From assembly GCA_031253625.1 (NCBI GenBank), contig JAIRVZ010000032.1, positions 1 to 64,000 on the forward strand: a DNA stretch of 64,000 nt, read 5' to 3'. The notes under the pieces are model-generated. The model saw only the letters and a program-made list of their open reading frames with translations. It was not told where the DNA came from and did no database searches. Origin of the DNA: Dysgonamonadaceae bacterium. Its GTDB lineage: Bacteria; Bacteroidota; Bacteroidia; Bacteroidales; Azobacteroidaceae. Position 1 is the first letter of the stretch. The number at the start of each line of letters is the position of its first letter. Shown piece by piece: positions 9,443 to 21,061 of the stretch. Both the position numbers and the translations under genes were made by a program.

Positions 9443-10648
9443 ATGAAATATATCATCATATTGGGAGACGGAATAGCTGATGAACCAATTGAAAGTTTAG
9501 GTAATAAAACTCCGCTACAAGTAGCTGATATTCCTAATATTGATAAATTGGCAAGTCTGGGAAATTTAGGATTGTTACAAACCATTCCCGCAGGATTTCA
9601 GCCGGGTAGCGAAATTGCCAATCTCTCTGTTTTAGGATATAATGTAGCTGAAGTTTTTGAAGGCAGAGGTTCGCTTGAGGCCGCCAGCATGGGTATTGAA
9701 ATATTTCCGGGCGAAATGGCGATGCGTTGCAACTTGATTTGTATTGAAAACGGAAAAATCAAAAATCATTCAGCCGGGCATATTTCCAACCAAGAGGCTG
9801 AAGAATTAATCGCTTTTCTGAATGAAAATTTGGCCGACGAGTTTGTGCATTTCTTTCCGGGAATTTCATATCGCCACCTGTTGAAGTACAAAAATGGCAA
9901 TAAAAACCTGATTTGTACTCCGCCTCACGATGCTCCGGGAACTCCGGCAAATAAGGTAATGATTAAACCTGCAACTCCGGAGGCCAAAGCAACAGCCGAT
10001 CATTTGAACCAATTGATATTGCGTTCGCAAGAATTACTCGAAAATCATCCGGTAAACCTGAAACGGAAAGCGGAAGGAAAAGACCCGGCCAATAGCATTT
10101 GGCCATGGTCACCGGGATACAAACCTCAAATGCAACCATTGACCGAATTATATCCCATCCAATCGGGAGCCGTTATTTCTGCGGTCGATTTAATCAAGGG
10201 AATCGGTGTGTATGCAGGTTTGGAACCGATTGAAGTTGAGGGGGCAACAGGCTTATATAATACCAATTACGAAGGTAAAACACAAGCGGCTTTAAATGCT
10301 TTGAAAGACAAAGATTTTGTTTACCTCCATATCGAGGCCAGCGACGAGGCCGGGCACGAAGGTGATGTAGATTTGAAAATTAAAACAATAGAATATTTAG
10401 ATCAGCGAATAGTAAAACCCATCATGGAAGAAACGGCTAAGTGGAACGAGCCGGTTACAATTGCGCTGCTGCCCGATCATCCGACTCCGTGCCGTATCAA
10501 AACACATACGTCTGCCCCTGTTCCGTTTATCATTTATAAACCCAATACAAAAAGTGATAACATTCAGAATTACAATGAATTTTCGGCACAGAAAGGCTCT
10601 TTTGGTTTATTAAAAGGAGATGAATTTATGAAATCCTTATTTAAATGA
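9443..10648 (+). CDS. apgM: Cofactor-independent phosphoglycerate mutase (archaeal type)
   Basis: MKYIIILGDGIADEPIESLGNKTPLQVADIPNIDKLA...HIEASDEAGHEGD...LLPDHPTPC. Confidence 0.9.
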   Translation: MKYIIILGDGIADEPIESLGNKTPLQVADIPNIDKLASLGNLGLLQTIPAGFQPGSEIANLSVLGYNVAEVFEGRGSLEAASMGIEIFPGEMAMRCNLICIENGKIKNHSAGHISNQEAEELIAFLNENLADEFVHFFPGISYRHLLKYKNGNKNLICTPPHDAPGTPANKVMIKPATPEAKATADHLNQLILRSQELLENHPVNLKRKAEGKDPANSIWPWSPGYKPQMQPLTELYPIQSGAVISAVDLIKGIGVYAGLEPIEVEGATGLYNTNYEGKTQAALNALKDKDFVYLHIEASDEAGHEGDVDLKIKTIEYLDQRIVKPIMEETAKWNEPVTIALLPDHPTPCRIKTHTSAPVPFIIYKPNTKSDNIQNYNEFSAQKGSFGLLKGDEFMKSLFK

Positions 10649-10968
10649 TGGTAAACATGGAAGAAAAATTTAACAAGCAAATATTAGATTTCTGTTTCGA
10701 TAATTCATATCATATTCATTTTGATATGATGCTGGATTCGGATTTTTTCAGGCAACCGTCTGATAAAAACATATCGTGGTTCAAAAGTAATATTGATAAA
10801 TTAATCAGCTTTTCACATCATATTGAAGAATATACCAATATGAATGGGAAAAAAGTTAAAATTATATTAGTAGAATTAGAATATCGAGAAAAAAGCATCA
10901 CCCAGTTGGTATTATTTAAAATGTTGCATTTGCATTATCCAAGATTTGAAGAATTAATAGGAATATGA
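10645..10968 (+). CDS. Hypothetical protein
   Basis: ORF overlapping apgM stop by 4 nt; compact operon-like spacing. Confidence 0.6.
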   Translation: MMVNMEEKFNKQILDFCFDNSYHIHFDMMLDSDFFRQPSDKNISWFKSNIDKLISFSHHIEEYTNMNGKKVKIILVELEYREKSITQLVLFKMLHLHYPRFEELIGI

Positions 10969-11756
10969 AAAAAATAACATTAGTCTTCATACTTGCTATA
11001 ACATTAGTAAATACAGCCATAGCCGAAACCATTTCGACTATTGATAGGGACAACCCTCAAAGTATTTTATATGTTTTTCAACGATTTGCAGAAATCTCTA
11101 CGGATGTCATTGTTGATTCTTTGGCAAAAAATGGTGAATATATTGTATTTGAAGTATTTACCGATGATGATGAGAAAGTTGTGTATGGAGAAGAAGATTA
11201 TAATCCTTACGATGAAAATATTGATGAAAATGACCCACCGGAAATTTGGAGAAGTGCTTATTATTTGCATACTGATATAAACGCTATTAATCACGAATAT
11301 ACTTGCGTGCGAAATTGTGCTGGAAATACACAAGCAACATATAGATTGTTACCCTCTGAAACAGAAACTAAGTTTTTGCATTATTTTTTGAATTATGGAT
11401 CAAATGTTCAATGTATAGGGGAACTTGATATTTATGATTTTAATTCTCTCACGGAAAGTTTCTCTTTGGATACTACTGTTTATGAAATATTAGATGTTTC
11501 TCTTGATAATTTCTTTAAAGAATCAACACCGGATTCTCTTATGGGATTTTTTGATTATTGTTTTTATCCTGCTTATTATACAGATAAATATATTGCACAG
11601 TATCGGTTTCGTTCTTATGTAGGTTCTTATTTTGAAGAACGAAAAGAAGAACTTGAAAAATGGATGTTAGGCAATGTAATAGATATTTATTTTATTAATG
11701 GAAAATTCGTTCGTTCAGAGCCTTATTTTGAAGACGATTGGCAATGGAACTACTGA
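10965..11756 (+). CDS. Hypothetical secreted protein
   Basis: Signal peptide MKKITLVFILAITLVNTAIA; overlaps previous stop. Confidence 0.65.
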   Translation: MKKITLVFILAITLVNTAIAETISTIDRDNPQSILYVFQRFAEISTDVIVDSLAKNGEYIVFEVFTDDDEKVVYGEEDYNPYDENIDENDPPEIWRSAYYLHTDINAINHEYTCVRNCAGNTQATYRLLPSETETKFLHYFLNYGSNVQCIGELDIYDFNSLTESFSLDTTVYEILDVSLDNFFKESTPDSLMGFFDYCFYPAYYTDKYIAQYRFRSYVGSYFEERKEELEKWMLGNVIDIYFINGKFVRSEPYFEDDWQWNY

Positions 11757-11802
11757 TAATAACCCCTGTAAGGGCGTAAGGAAACTAAAAACAAATATTT
11801 TT

Positions 11803-13128
11803 ATGAAATATTATAGCACCAATAAAAAAGCACCGCTTGCAAGTTTACAAGAGGCAGTTACTAAAGGCTTGGCAAGCGACAAAGGCTTATATATGCCGGA
11901 AAAAATCAAACAATTGCCTGATTCTTTCTTTGAGAAAATGAAAGACATGTCGTTTCAGGAAATTGCATACGTTGTTGCCGATGCTTTTTTCGGAGAAGAC
12001 ATGGAAGCAGATATGCTGAAAACAATTGTTTATGATACATTGAATTTCGACACTCCGGTTGTTCATGTGAAAAACAATATATATAGTTTGGAATTATTTC
12101 ATGGTCCGACGCTTGCGTTCAAAGACGTTGGTGCCAGATTCATGGCGAGAACGCTTGGATATTTCATCAAAAAACAAGGATTAACCGATATTAATGTGTT
12201 GGTTGCCACTTCGGGAGATACCGGAAGCGCTGTTGCCAACGGATTTTTGGGAGTTCCGGGTGTCCAGGTTTTTGTGCTTTATCCGAAAGGAAAAGTAAGT
12301 CCCATCCAAGAATGTCAATTCACTACTTTGGGGCAAAATATCACTGCATTGGAAATCGACGGAACATTCGACGATTGTCAAGCATTAGTCAAAGCTGCCT
12401 TTATGGATGAAGAACTAAATCAAAAAATGCAATTGACTTCGGCTAATTCCATCAATGTTGCACGGTTTTTACCTCAAGCATTCTACTATTTCTACGCTTA
12501 TGCTCAATTAGCCAAACAAGGAATTATCGAAGATAATCGACCTGGCTCAAAAGACAATGTAGTCTTTTGCGTTCCCAGCGGAAACTTTGGAAACATCACA
12601 GCCGGATTATTCGGTAAACGTATGGGATTACCGGTCAAACGTTTCATTGCGGCCAACAACAAAAATGATATTTTCTTAAAATACCTGCAAACTAAAGAAT
12701 ATACTCCGCGTCCGTCGGTGGCTACACTTGCCAATGCAATGGATGTAGGAGACCCAAGTAATTTTGTACGTATTCTTGATTTGTACAATCACAATCACGA
12801 TGCGATTAGCAAAGATATTTCGGGATACAGGTATTTAGACGAAGATATTCGTTCTACACTCAAGAAATGCTACGAAGAAACCGGATATTTGCTCGACCCG
12901 CACGGTGCTTGCGGTTATCAAGCATTAGTAGATGAACTAAAACCCGACGAAACCGGAGTGTTTTTGGAAACAGCACATCCTGCCAAATTCTTGGAAACGG
13001 TAGAAAGCATTATCGGAGAGAAAGTAGAAATTCCACAAAAACTGCAAGCTTTCATGCAAGGAAAAAAACAAAGCTTCGAACTAACCAAAGATTTTGGAGG
13101 GTTCAAAGCCTTTTTACTTGCTAAATAA
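11803..13128 (+). CDS. thrC: Threonine synthase
   Basis: MKYYSTNKKAPLASLQEAV...GPTLAFKDVGARFMART...VATSGDTGSAVANGF. Confidence 0.95.
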   Translation: MKYYSTNKKAPLASLQEAVTKGLASDKGLYMPEKIKQLPDSFFEKMKDMSFQEIAYVVADAFFGEDMEADMLKTIVYDTLNFDTPVVHVKNNIYSLELFHGPTLAFKDVGARFMARTLGYFIKKQGLTDINVLVATSGDTGSAVANGFLGVPGVQVFVLYPKGKVSPIQECQFTTLGQNITALEIDGTFDDCQALVKAAFMDEELNQKMQLTSANSINVARFLPQAFYYFYAYAQLAKQGIIEDNRPGSKDNVVFCVPSGNFGNITAGLFGKRMGLPVKRFIAANNKNDIFLKYLQTKEYTPRPSVATLANAMDVGDPSNFVRILDLYNHNHDAISKDISGYRYLDEDIRSTLKKCYEETGYLLDPHGACGYQALVDELKPDETGVFLETAHPAKFLETVESIIGEKVEIPQKLQAFMQGKKQSFELTKDFGGFKAFLLAK

Positions 13129-13143
13129 GTTCCAAAAGGTTTT

Positions 13144-14814
13144 TTACGACAAGCCTTCGATATACCCATTTACGATGTCGATATTTTTGGCTTGAGGTTC
13201 TTTGGGAAGTCCCGGCATCCGCATGATTTGTCCGGCAATGGCGACAATGAATTTGGCTCCGTTATTAATCACGATGTCATTTACCTTGAACTCGAAATCT
13301 TTGGCAACACCGTATGCTTTTTCGTTATCGGAGAAAGAGTATTGTGTTTTAGCGATACATATCGGGAAGTGATTAATGTCTAAAGCATCAATCAATTTCA
13401 ACATCTTTTGGGCTTGTGCACTAAAAGTAACGAATTCCGCACCGTAAATATTTCCGGCAACTTTTTCTATTTTCGTTTTTATAAGTTCTTCGTCGTTATA
13501 TGTGAACTGTAACAGTTTGGAAGGATTTTTCTCGATTGTTTCGACAACCACTTTGGCAAAATCAACAGCACCTTCTCCTCCTTTGACAAACGCCTCATTG
13601 ATGGCGAAACCAACACCTTTTTTGTCGCAATATTCTTTCAATAAAGCCATTTCATCATCAGTATCACCGGCAAATTTGTTGAAAGCGACTACAATGCTTT
13701 GTCCGAATTTCTGCATATTTTCGATATGCTTTTCGAGATTAGCCAATCCTTTTTGTAATCCTTCAATATTTGGTTTTTTAATGTCTTCAATAGATACGCC
13801 TCCGTGCATTTTCAAACCTTGAGCAGACGCAACGATAACGGTTAATTTAGGTTGCAATCCCGATTTACGACACTTGATATTGAAGAATTTTTCGGCTCCC
13901 AAATCAGCTCCGAATCCTGCCTCGGTAATAACATAATCGCCATAAGTCAACGCCATTTTAGTTGCCAACAAAGAGTTGCAACCGTGAGCAATGTTGGCAA
14001 AAGGACCTCCATGTACGAATGCAGCCGTGTGCTCGGTCGTTTGAACGAGATTAGGACTGATGGCGTCTTTTAACAATACGGTGATTGCACCTTCTATTCC
14101 TAAATCTTTTACTGTAAATGGTTTGTTATCGTAAGTAAATCCCAGCAAAATATCACCGACACGTTGCTTTAAGTCATCAAGACTTGTTGTTAAACAAAGA
14201 ATTGCCATGATTTCGGATGCAGGAGTAATATCGAATCCTGTTTCGGTAGGAATTCCATTGACAGTGCCTCCCAAGCCGGTAACGAGGCGACGAAGAGAAC
14301 GGTCGTTTACATCGAGAACCCTTTTCCACAAAACCTCCTTGAGTTGTTTTTCTGCCACGCCTCTGTTTTGATACAAATAGTTGTCGAGTAAAGCTGTTAT
14401 CATGTTGTGAGCTGAAGTAACCGCGTGGAAATCACCTGTGAAATGCAGGTTGATATTTTCCATGGGCAATATTTGCGAATATCCGCCACCGGCAGCACCG
14501 CCTTTCATTCCGAAACAAGGGCCGAGCGATGGTTCTCTCAAGGCAACAATTGCTTTTTTGCCGATTTTATTTAATCCCAAAGCCAAACCGATAGAAACAG
14601 TCGTTTTTCCGATTCCTGCTTTGGTTGGAGTGATGGCAGTAACCAAAATCAGATTGCTGTTTTTTATCTTTTCTTCATTAATTAAATTGATAGGAATTTT
14701 GGCAATATATTTTCCATAATTCAAAACTTCATCTTCAGGGATATTGATTCCGGTTGCTATTTTTTTTATTTTATCAAGCTTGATACTTCTTGCAATTTCG
14801 ATGTCTGTCTTCAT
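13144..14814 (-). CDS. fhs: Formate--tetrahydrofolate ligase
   Basis: [43 protein letters not shown]. Confidence 0.95.
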   Translation of the reverse strand: MKTDIEIARSIKLDKIKKIATGINIPEDEVLNYGKYIAKIPINLINEEKIKNSNLILVTAITPTKAGIGKTTVSIGLALGLNKIGKKAIVALREPSLGPCFGMKGGAAGGGYSQILPMENINLHFTGDFHAVTSAHNMITALLDNYLYQNRGVAEKQLKEVLWKRVLDVNDRSLRRLVTGLGGTVNGIPTETGFDITPASEIMAILCLTTSLDDLKQRVGDILLGFTYDNKPFTVKDLGIEGAITVLLKDAISPNLVQTTEHTAAFVHGGPFANIAHGCNSLLATKMALTYGDYVITEAGFGADLGAEKFFNIKCRKSGLQPKLTVIVASAQGLKMHGGVSIEDIKKPNIEGLQKGLANLEKHIENMQKFGQSIVVAFNKFAGDTDDEMALLKEYCDKKGVGFAINEAFVKGGEGAVDFAKVVVETIEKNPSKLLQFTYNDEELIKTKIEKVAGNIYGAEFVTFSAQAQKMLKLIDALDINHFPICIAKTQYSFSDNEKAYGVAKDFEFKVNDIVINNGAKFIVAIAGQIMRMPGLPKEPQAKNIDIVNGYIEGLS

Positions 14815-14837
14815 TTTTATTTTTATTAAAAAGCCCA

Positions 14838-14845
14838 CAAAAGTA
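14838..14845 (-). promoter_or_regulatory. Bacteroidetes -7 element (TACTTTTG) upstream of fhs
   Basis: CAAAAGTA on + strand. Confidence 0.5.
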
Positions 14846-14902
14846 ATATTTCTTGTATTAAATCCATAATAGAGAGCAGAAAAAATGTTGAGGAACTCTC
14901 CC

Positions 14903-16903
14903 TCAATTGATCATTTTTTCTAATTTGATTAATTCATCTCGATATTGTGCGGCTTCTAAGAAATTGAGGTTTTTGGCGGCAAGTTGCATGGCTTTGCGTG
15001 TTTTTTCAATTAATTTTGTGATTTCGGGTTTGCTCATATACTTAACAACAGGGTCGGCAACCAAACTTATTGTTTCAGGCTCCATATAAGCTTTAGCTTG
15101 GTAAGTTCCTTTTGTCAGCGAAGAAGTAGTATAACCTTTTTTAATTTGCTGCGGAGTTATTCCGTGTTCTTTGTTATAGGCAATTTGTTTTTCCCGGTGA
15201 TGATTGGTTTCGTCAATGGTTTTCTGCATACTGTCGGTTATTTTGTCGGCATAAAAAATAACTTTGCCGTTGATATGACGCGCAGCGCGCCCGGCTGTTT
15301 GCATCAACGAGCGATGCGAACGGAGAAATCCCTCTTTGTCGGCATCCAAAATCGCAACCAACGAAACTTCGGGTAAATCCAGTCCTTCTCTCAATAAATT
15401 GACACCGATAAGTACGTCGAAAACCCCATGCCGGAGATTTTCCATGATTTCGATACGTTCCAACGTTTCTACATCCGAATGAATATAACTGCAATTGACT
15501 CCCATTCTTGAAAGATAATCATTCAATTCTTCGGCCATGCGTTTGGTCAGAGTTGTTACCAGCACCCGTTCTTGCACCTTTATTCTTTGACTGATTTCTT
15601 CCATCAAATCATCTATTTGGTTGAGGCTCGGACGTATTTCGATAACCGGGTCTAACAGTCCGGTTGGACGAATTAATTGTTCGATAACAACGCCTTCGCT
15701 TTTATAAAGTTCGTAATCGGCAGGAGTTGCACTTACATAAATGGTTTGTCCGGAAATTGCTTCAAATTCTTCAAAATTCAATGGCCTGTTGTCAATAGCG
15801 GCAGGCAAACGAAAACCGTATTCCACTAAGTTACGCTTACGGGAATTATCTCCGCCAAACATTCCTCTGATTTGCGGAATGGTTACATGGCTTTCGTCAA
15901 CAACCAATAAATAATCTTTTGGGAAATAATCCATCAGGCAAAAAGGCCGGGTTCCGGCATCTCTTCCGTCGAAATATCGAGAATAATTTTCTATCCCCGA
16001 ACAATATCCCAATTCTTTTATCATTTCCAAATCGAAAGTTACCCTATCTTCGATTCGTTTGGCCTCTAACATTTTACCTTGTGATTTGAAGAAGTCGATT
16101 TGTTTTCCCAAATCAATTTGAATTTCGGCTACGGCACGGTTGATGCGCTCGCGTGTGGTAACAAAAAGATTGGCAGGAAAAATATTATAATCTTCAAAAA
16201 TATTCAACCGGCCTCCTGTTATCGGGTCGAAAGAATAAATATTTTCGATTTCATCTCCCCAAAAAGAAACCCGCAAAGCAAAATCGGCATAAGCCAAGAA
16301 AACATCTACCGTATCGCCTTTTACCCTGAAATTTCCTCGATTAAATTCTCTTTCATCGCGTGAATAGAGGCTATCGACCAATTTTCTCAAAAAAGTATCT
16401 CGTGCTATTTTTTGCCCTTTATAGATGGAAACTTTATTTTCCTCAAAATCATCCGGATTTCCGATGCCATATAAGCAAGATACGGAAGAGACGATAATCA
16501 CGTCTTTTCTTCCTGATAGCAAGGCTGATGTTGCGGAAAGACGCAGTTTTTCGATTTCCGCATTAATCGACAAATCTTTTTCTATATAGGTGTTTGAAGA
16601 TGGAAGATAAGCTTCCGGCTGATAGTAATCGTAATACGATACAAAATATTCGACGGCATTATCCGGAAAAAAATTCTTGAACTCCTCATATAACTGCGCT
16701 GCTAACGTTTTATTATGACTTAAAACCAACGTCGGGCAATTAATCTCTTGAATAACATTAGCTACTGTAAAAGTTTTTCCGGAGCCGGTAACTCCCAGTA
16801 AAGTTTGGTATTGAACATGCTGATTGAGTCCCGAAACTAAAGCGGAAATGGCTTCAGGTTGGTCGCCTGTGGGCTGATAATCAGAGGTAAGTTTGAAATC
16901 CAT
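14903..16903 (-). CDS. uvrB: UvrABC system subunit B
   Basis: [34 protein letters not shown]-terminal UVR motif. Confidence 0.97.
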   Translation of the reverse strand: MDFKLTSDYQPTGDQPEAISALVSGLNQHVQYQTLLGVTGSGKTFTVANVIQEINCPTLVLSHNKTLAAQLYEEFKNFFPDNAVEYFVSYYDYYQPEAYLPSSNTYIEKDLSINAEIEKLRLSATSALLSGRKDVIIVSSVSCLYGIGNPDDFEENKVSIYKGQKIARDTFLRKLVDSLYSRDEREFNRGNFRVKGDTVDVFLAYADFALRVSFWGDEIENIYSFDPITGGRLNIFEDYNIFPANLFVTTRERINRAVAEIQIDLGKQIDFFKSQGKMLEAKRIEDRVTFDLEMIKELGYCSGIENYSRYFDGRDAGTRPFCLMDYFPKDYLLVVDESHVTIPQIRGMFGGDNSRKRNLVEYGFRLPAAIDNRPLNFEEFEAISGQTIYVSATPADYELYKSEGVVIEQLIRPTGLLDPVIEIRPSLNQIDDLMEEISQRIKVQERVLVTTLTKRMAEELNDYLSRMGVNCSYIHSDVETLERIEIMENLRHGVFDVLIGVNLLREGLDLPEVSLVAILDADKEGFLRSHRSLMQTAGRAARHINGKVIFYADKITDSMQKTIDETNHHREKQIAYNKEHGITPQQIKKGYTTSSLTKGTYQAKAYMEPETISLVADPVVKYMSKPEITKLIEKTRKAMQLAAKNLNFLEAAQYRDELIKLEKMIN

Positions 16904-16926
16904 ATACAAAAGCGAAAATTGTCTTG

Positions 16927-16934
16927 CAAAGGTA
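16927..16934 (-). promoter_or_regulatory. Bacteroidetes -7 element (TACCTTTG) upstream of uvrB
   Basis: CAAAGGTA on + strand. Confidence 0.55.
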
Positions 16935-17029
16935 GATTTTCTTTTGAATGTTCGGAATCTTTCCTCTATGTATTTGCATCATTCAAAGCAAATGATTTTC
17001 TTTGCACCAAAATTTCAAACCAAAATAAT

Positions 17030-17614
17030 ATGGAGTTACAACCAATTCAAAACAAAATTTTTGAGATTAGAGGCTATAAAGTAATGTTAGATTTTCATTT
17101 GGCGGAAATCTATCAGGTAGAGACAAGAGTTTTAAATCAAGCTGTGAGACGAAACATTAAACGATTTCCGGAAGATTTCATGTTTCAACTCACAAAAGAT
17201 GAATGGAAAAACATGTTGTCACAATTTGTGATGACATATCCTACAAAACGGCCTAAGATGGCATTACCTCTTGTATTTACAGAACAAGGAGTTGCTATGT
17301 TATCAAGCGTATTAAGGAGTGAAACTGCTATAGCTGTAAATATAAAAATCATGCGTGCCTTTGTTGCTGTACGTCAATTGATACTTAATCCACCTGTTAA
17401 CGAGGTCAAAGAGTTACAGCAAAAATTTGAAAAGTTTCAGGAATATATCGAAGATGTGTTTACTGACTACAACGACATCAACGAAGATACTCGTATGCAA
17501 CTTGAACTTATTAATGAAACATTAGCAGAATTGCAAATGAAAAACAGAGAGTTGAACAAGCCTCGTAATCCGATCGGATTTAATGCTCCACAATACAAAC
17601 AACAGTTAAAATAG
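17030..17614 (+). CDS. ORF6N/KilA-N-type DNA-binding domain protein
   Basis: IFEIRGYKVMLDFHLAEIYQVETRVLNQAVRRNIKRFPEDFMFQLT...ALPLVFTEQGVAMLSSVLRS. Confidence 0.88.
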   Translation: MELQPIQNKIFEIRGYKVMLDFHLAEIYQVETRVLNQAVRRNIKRFPEDFMFQLTKDEWKNMLSQFVMTYPTKRPKMALPLVFTEQGVAMLSSVLRSETAIAVNIKIMRAFVAVRQLILNPPVNEVKELQQKFEKFQEYIEDVFTDYNDINEDTRMQLELINETLAELQMKNRELNKPRNPIGFNAPQYKQQLK

Positions 17615-17618
17615 TTTC

Positions 17619-18908
17619 ATGAATTATACTCAAACATTGGATTATTTATACAATAGTCTTCCAGTATTTCAAAAAATAGGAAGTTCTGCCTACAAAGAAG
17701 GATTGGAAAATTCGCATGCTATTGACCAAAGATTAAATCATCCTCACCAAAAATACAAAACAATACATGTGGCAGGAACCAATGGGAAGGGCTCTACCTC
17801 TCATCTTTTGGCTGCAATTTTACAAAAATCGGGATATAAAACAGGGTTGTATACTTCTCCACATTTAGTTGATTTCAGAGAAAGAATCAAAATAAACGGG
17901 AAGATGATTTCTGAGGATTATGTCGTTTCGTTTGTTGATAAACATATTGATTTTTTTGACCAAATTCATCCATCCTTTTTTGAAGTTACCACAGCTATGG
18001 CGTTTGATTATTTTGCACACGAAGAAGTGGATGTCGCGGTAATCGAAGTCGGACTGGGAGGCCGGTTGGATTGCACCAATATTATTACTCCCGATGTGAG
18101 TATTATCACAAATATCAGCTTCGACCATATTGCTTTACTCGGAAACACTTTGTCTGCCATTGCTGCCGAAAAAGCAGGTATTATTAAGCCGAATATTCCG
18201 GTTGTTATAGGTGAAACGCTCCCGGAAACCAAAAATGTTTTTCTACAAAAAGCACATTCGGAAAAGGCTCCGGTTGTTCTTGTTGAGGAAGAAAATCCGA
18301 TTTTGAGTGCAGAATTATCCGATACCGGAAAATGGATATTCGCAACGAAAGATTATCCGAATCTTATTGGAGAATTAGGAGGATTGGTTCAAGAAAAAAA
18401 TGCGGCAACAGTTCTTTGTGCCATCCGTATTCTAAAAGAAAAAGGATATAAAATCAGTGATTCCGCAGTTTACGAAGGATTTGCCAAAGTTGTTGAAATT
18501 ACAGGATTACAAGGTCGTTGGCAATGTATTGGTACAAATCCGAAAATCATTTTAGATACAGGCCACAATGTCGATGGGATCAAATTTTTAGTTAAACAAC
18601 TTGAAAAAGAAAAACAAAATCGACTGAATATTGTTATAGGTATAGTAGAAGACAAAGATGTTGACTCGATCTTAAAATTATTGCCTAAGGATGCGATTTA
18701 TTATTTTACAAAAGCGTCAATTCCTCGGGCATTGAATGAAACGATTTTGGCAGATAAAGCGCTGTGTTTCGGACTGAAAGGAAAGTCTTATTCTACGGTA
18801 GGACAAGCAATTGATGCGGCAAGAGAAATTGCGGGAGTAAAAGATGTTATTTTCATAGGAGGAAGTACTTTTGTTGTAGCTGATGCTTTGTTGACTCTGA
18901 AAGTTTAA
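17619..18908 (+). CDS. folC: Folylpolyglutamate synthase/dihydrofolate synthase
   Basis: VAGTNGKGSTSHLLAAILQKSGYKTGLYTSPHL, DTGHN. Confidence 0.93.
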   Translation: MNYTQTLDYLYNSLPVFQKIGSSAYKEGLENSHAIDQRLNHPHQKYKTIHVAGTNGKGSTSHLLAAILQKSGYKTGLYTSPHLVDFRERIKINGKMISEDYVVSFVDKHIDFFDQIHPSFFEVTTAMAFDYFAHEEVDVAVIEVGLGGRLDCTNIITPDVSIITNISFDHIALLGNTLSAIAAEKAGIIKPNIPVVIGETLPETKNVFLQKAHSEKAPVVLVEEENPILSAELSDTGKWIFATKDYPNLIGELGGLVQEKNAATVLCAIRILKEKGYKISDSAVYEGFAKVVEITGLQGRWQCIGTNPKIILDTGHNVDGIKFLVKQLEKEKQNRLNIVIGIVEDKDVDSILKLLPKDAIYYFTKASIPRALNETILADKALCFGLKGKSYSTVGQAIDAAREIAGVKDVIFIGGSTFVVADALLTLKV

Positions 18909-19000
18909 TTTTTTGTGTAATTTTCAGGTTAAAATAAATATAATTTTATATAAAGTGTGTTTATTTGCTAATTTTATTGAAATAGATGTTAGTTTTTAAC

Positions 19001-19008
19001 TATCTTTG
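19001..19008 (+). promoter_or_regulatory. Bacteroidetes -7 element (TATCTTTG)
   Basis: Upstream of the polysaccharide biosynthesis gene at 19067. Confidence 0.5.
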
Positions 19009-19066
19009 TGGGTTCAAAGTTAATATATGGCATTTTTACTACACCAAATAATATGAGGAGGTAAAT

Positions 19067-21061
19067 ATGAAAGAAACCATTAAACAAAAACTTCGATATA
19101 TCGTTGTAACAACGTTTTCTTCCTTTAAGGAATTTCCCTATTTACCGAGATGGACGGTATTGTCTATAGATATCTGTATAGCTATATTTGCCTTTACTGT
19201 TTCCTATTTACTTAGTTATCAGTTGATGCATCAAGTGGTTGTTACAGGTCCTTTTTTGGCAAAACTGTTAGTAAACACTTTTGTAACCCTATTTTTCTTT
19301 TTGATTTTTAAAACCTATGCTGGAATTCTTCGCTATTCCAGCTTTATGGATGCTTTACGGATATTGATAACATTGTCTTGTATAACTGCAACAATGTTTA
19401 TGCTCAATTTTCTGTCGGTAATTTTTTGGAAATACACAATAATTCGATACAGTGGATTTTTTATTAATTTCTTGCTGACTTTTTCTTTGATGTTTATCTT
19501 CAGGATGTTAGTGAAATTAGTATATGACCAAATCGGAAATGGTGAATTGTCGTACAAAAAGGGAAATATACCTCTATTAATATTTGATGTTACACCTTCG
19601 GCTGTGGCAATCGCCAAAATGATTAAAAATGACATAACGATTCCGTATCGTGTTGTCGGTTTTATTTCGCCTAATAAGAAAGCTATTGATAAGTTTATCC
19701 TGAATGAGCCGGTTTATTCTATGGATGAAGATGATGTTTTGAAAATCAAAAAGAAAAGAGTAGAAGCATTATTGGTTAATCCGATGGAATTAAGCAGAAA
19801 GGAAAAACAAGTCATTGCAGATTACTGTTTGGGAAATGATATTCAAATGGTATCTTTACCTCCTGTTTCTGAGTGGGATAATGGTCGACCGAGGGTAGAT
19901 AAAATCAAAAGCATCCAAATTGAGGAATTATTAGGCAGGATTCCTATTAAAATTTCGGTAGAAGAAATAGGCAGAAGTTTGGAACAAAAATGCGTAATGG
20001 TAACCGGTGCTGCGGGTTCTATAGGTAGTGAGATAGTTCGTCAGGTTGCACGTTTTAATCCGAGTTTGTTATTGTTATGCGATGCTGCAGAGAGTCCATT
20101 GCATCAGTTACAATTAGAGATTACTGAAAAATATCCAAATTTGAATTTCCGTCCTGTTATTTGTGATGTTCGTGATTACGACAGAATGGAACAGATTTTC
20201 AAGGCTTATCATCCGCATCATGTATACCATGCTGCTGCATATAAACATGTTCCATTAATGGAAAACCATCCGGCAGAGGCCATTCATACCAATGTGATGG
20301 GTTCTAAAAATATCGCTGACTTGTCGGTAAAATATGGAGCAGAAGTGTTTGTTATGATTTCTACCGATAAGGCTGTTAACCCAACCAATGTAATGGGTGC
20401 ATCCAAACGGATTGCAGAAATATATGTTCAATCTCTGTCTAAAAACTTGAAAGAGAATCCGACAACAAAGAACAAGAAAATAAAAATAATCACCACCCGT
20501 TTCGGAAATGTATTGGGCTCTAACGGCTCGGTAATTCCGCGATTCAAAAGTCAGATAGAACAAGGTGGTCCGGTAACTGTTACACATCCCGACATCATCC
20601 GTTATTTTATGACCATTCCGGAAGCTTGTCGTTTGGTTTTGGAGGCCGGTAATATGGGAAAAGGAGGCGAAATATTTGTATTTGATATGGGCGATCCTGT
20701 TAAAATCGTTGATTTGGCCGAAAAAATGATTCGTTTAGCGGGACTTATACCATATAAAGATATAGACATTAAATTTACAGGATTGAGACCGGGCGAAAAA
20801 TTGTATGAAGAATTATTGGCAGATGAAGAATCTACCAAACCAACGCATAATGCAAAGATTATGATTGGTGCTGCCCGCGAATACGATCTCCTTATTGTAC
20901 AGAAGAAATTAGACAAATTATTTTCTTCCGTTGCTAACAACCATGACGAAAATGTAGTGAAAATAATGAAAGAATTGGTGCCTGAGTTTATAAGTGCTAA
21001 TTCTACTTACGAAATACTTGATAAAGAAAAACAACAGGAAATATGCTTACTCTTAAAGTAA
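19067..21061 (+). CDS. Membrane-bound nucleoside-diphosphate sugar epimerase/dehydratase (FlaA1/CapD-like)
   Basis: N-terminal TM helices; MVTGAAGSIGSEIVRQV; YHAAAYKHVPLMENHP; GLRPGEKLYEELL. Confidence 0.92.
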   Translation: MKETIKQKLRYIVVTTFSSFKEFPYLPRWTVLSIDICIAIFAFTVSYLLSYQLMHQVVVTGPFLAKLLVNTFVTLFFFLIFKTYAGILRYSSFMDALRILITLSCITATMFMLNFLSVIFWKYTIIRYSGFFINFLLTFSLMFIFRMLVKLVYDQIGNGELSYKKGNIPLLIFDVTPSAVAIAKMIKNDITIPYRVVGFISPNKKAIDKFILNEPVYSMDEDDVLKIKKKRVEALLVNPMELSRKEKQVIADYCLGNDIQMVSLPPVSEWDNGRPRVDKIKSIQIEELLGRIPIKISVEEIGRSLEQKCVMVTGAAGSIGSEIVRQVARFNPSLLLLCDAAESPLHQLQLEITEKYPNLNFRPVICDVRDYDRMEQIFKAYHPHHVYHAAAYKHVPLMENHPAEAIHTNVMGSKNIADLSVKYGAEVFVMISTDKAVNPTNVMGASKRIAEIYVQSLSKNLKENPTTKNKKIKIITTRFGNVLGSNGSVIPRFKSQIEQGGPVTVTHPDIIRYFMTIPEACRLVLEAGNMGKGGEIFVFDMGDPVKIVDLAEKMIRLAGLIPYKDIDIKFTGLRPGEKLYEELLADEESTKPTHNAKIMIGAAREYDLLIVQKKLDKLFSSVANNHDENVVKIMKELVPEFISANSTYEILDKEKQQEICLLLK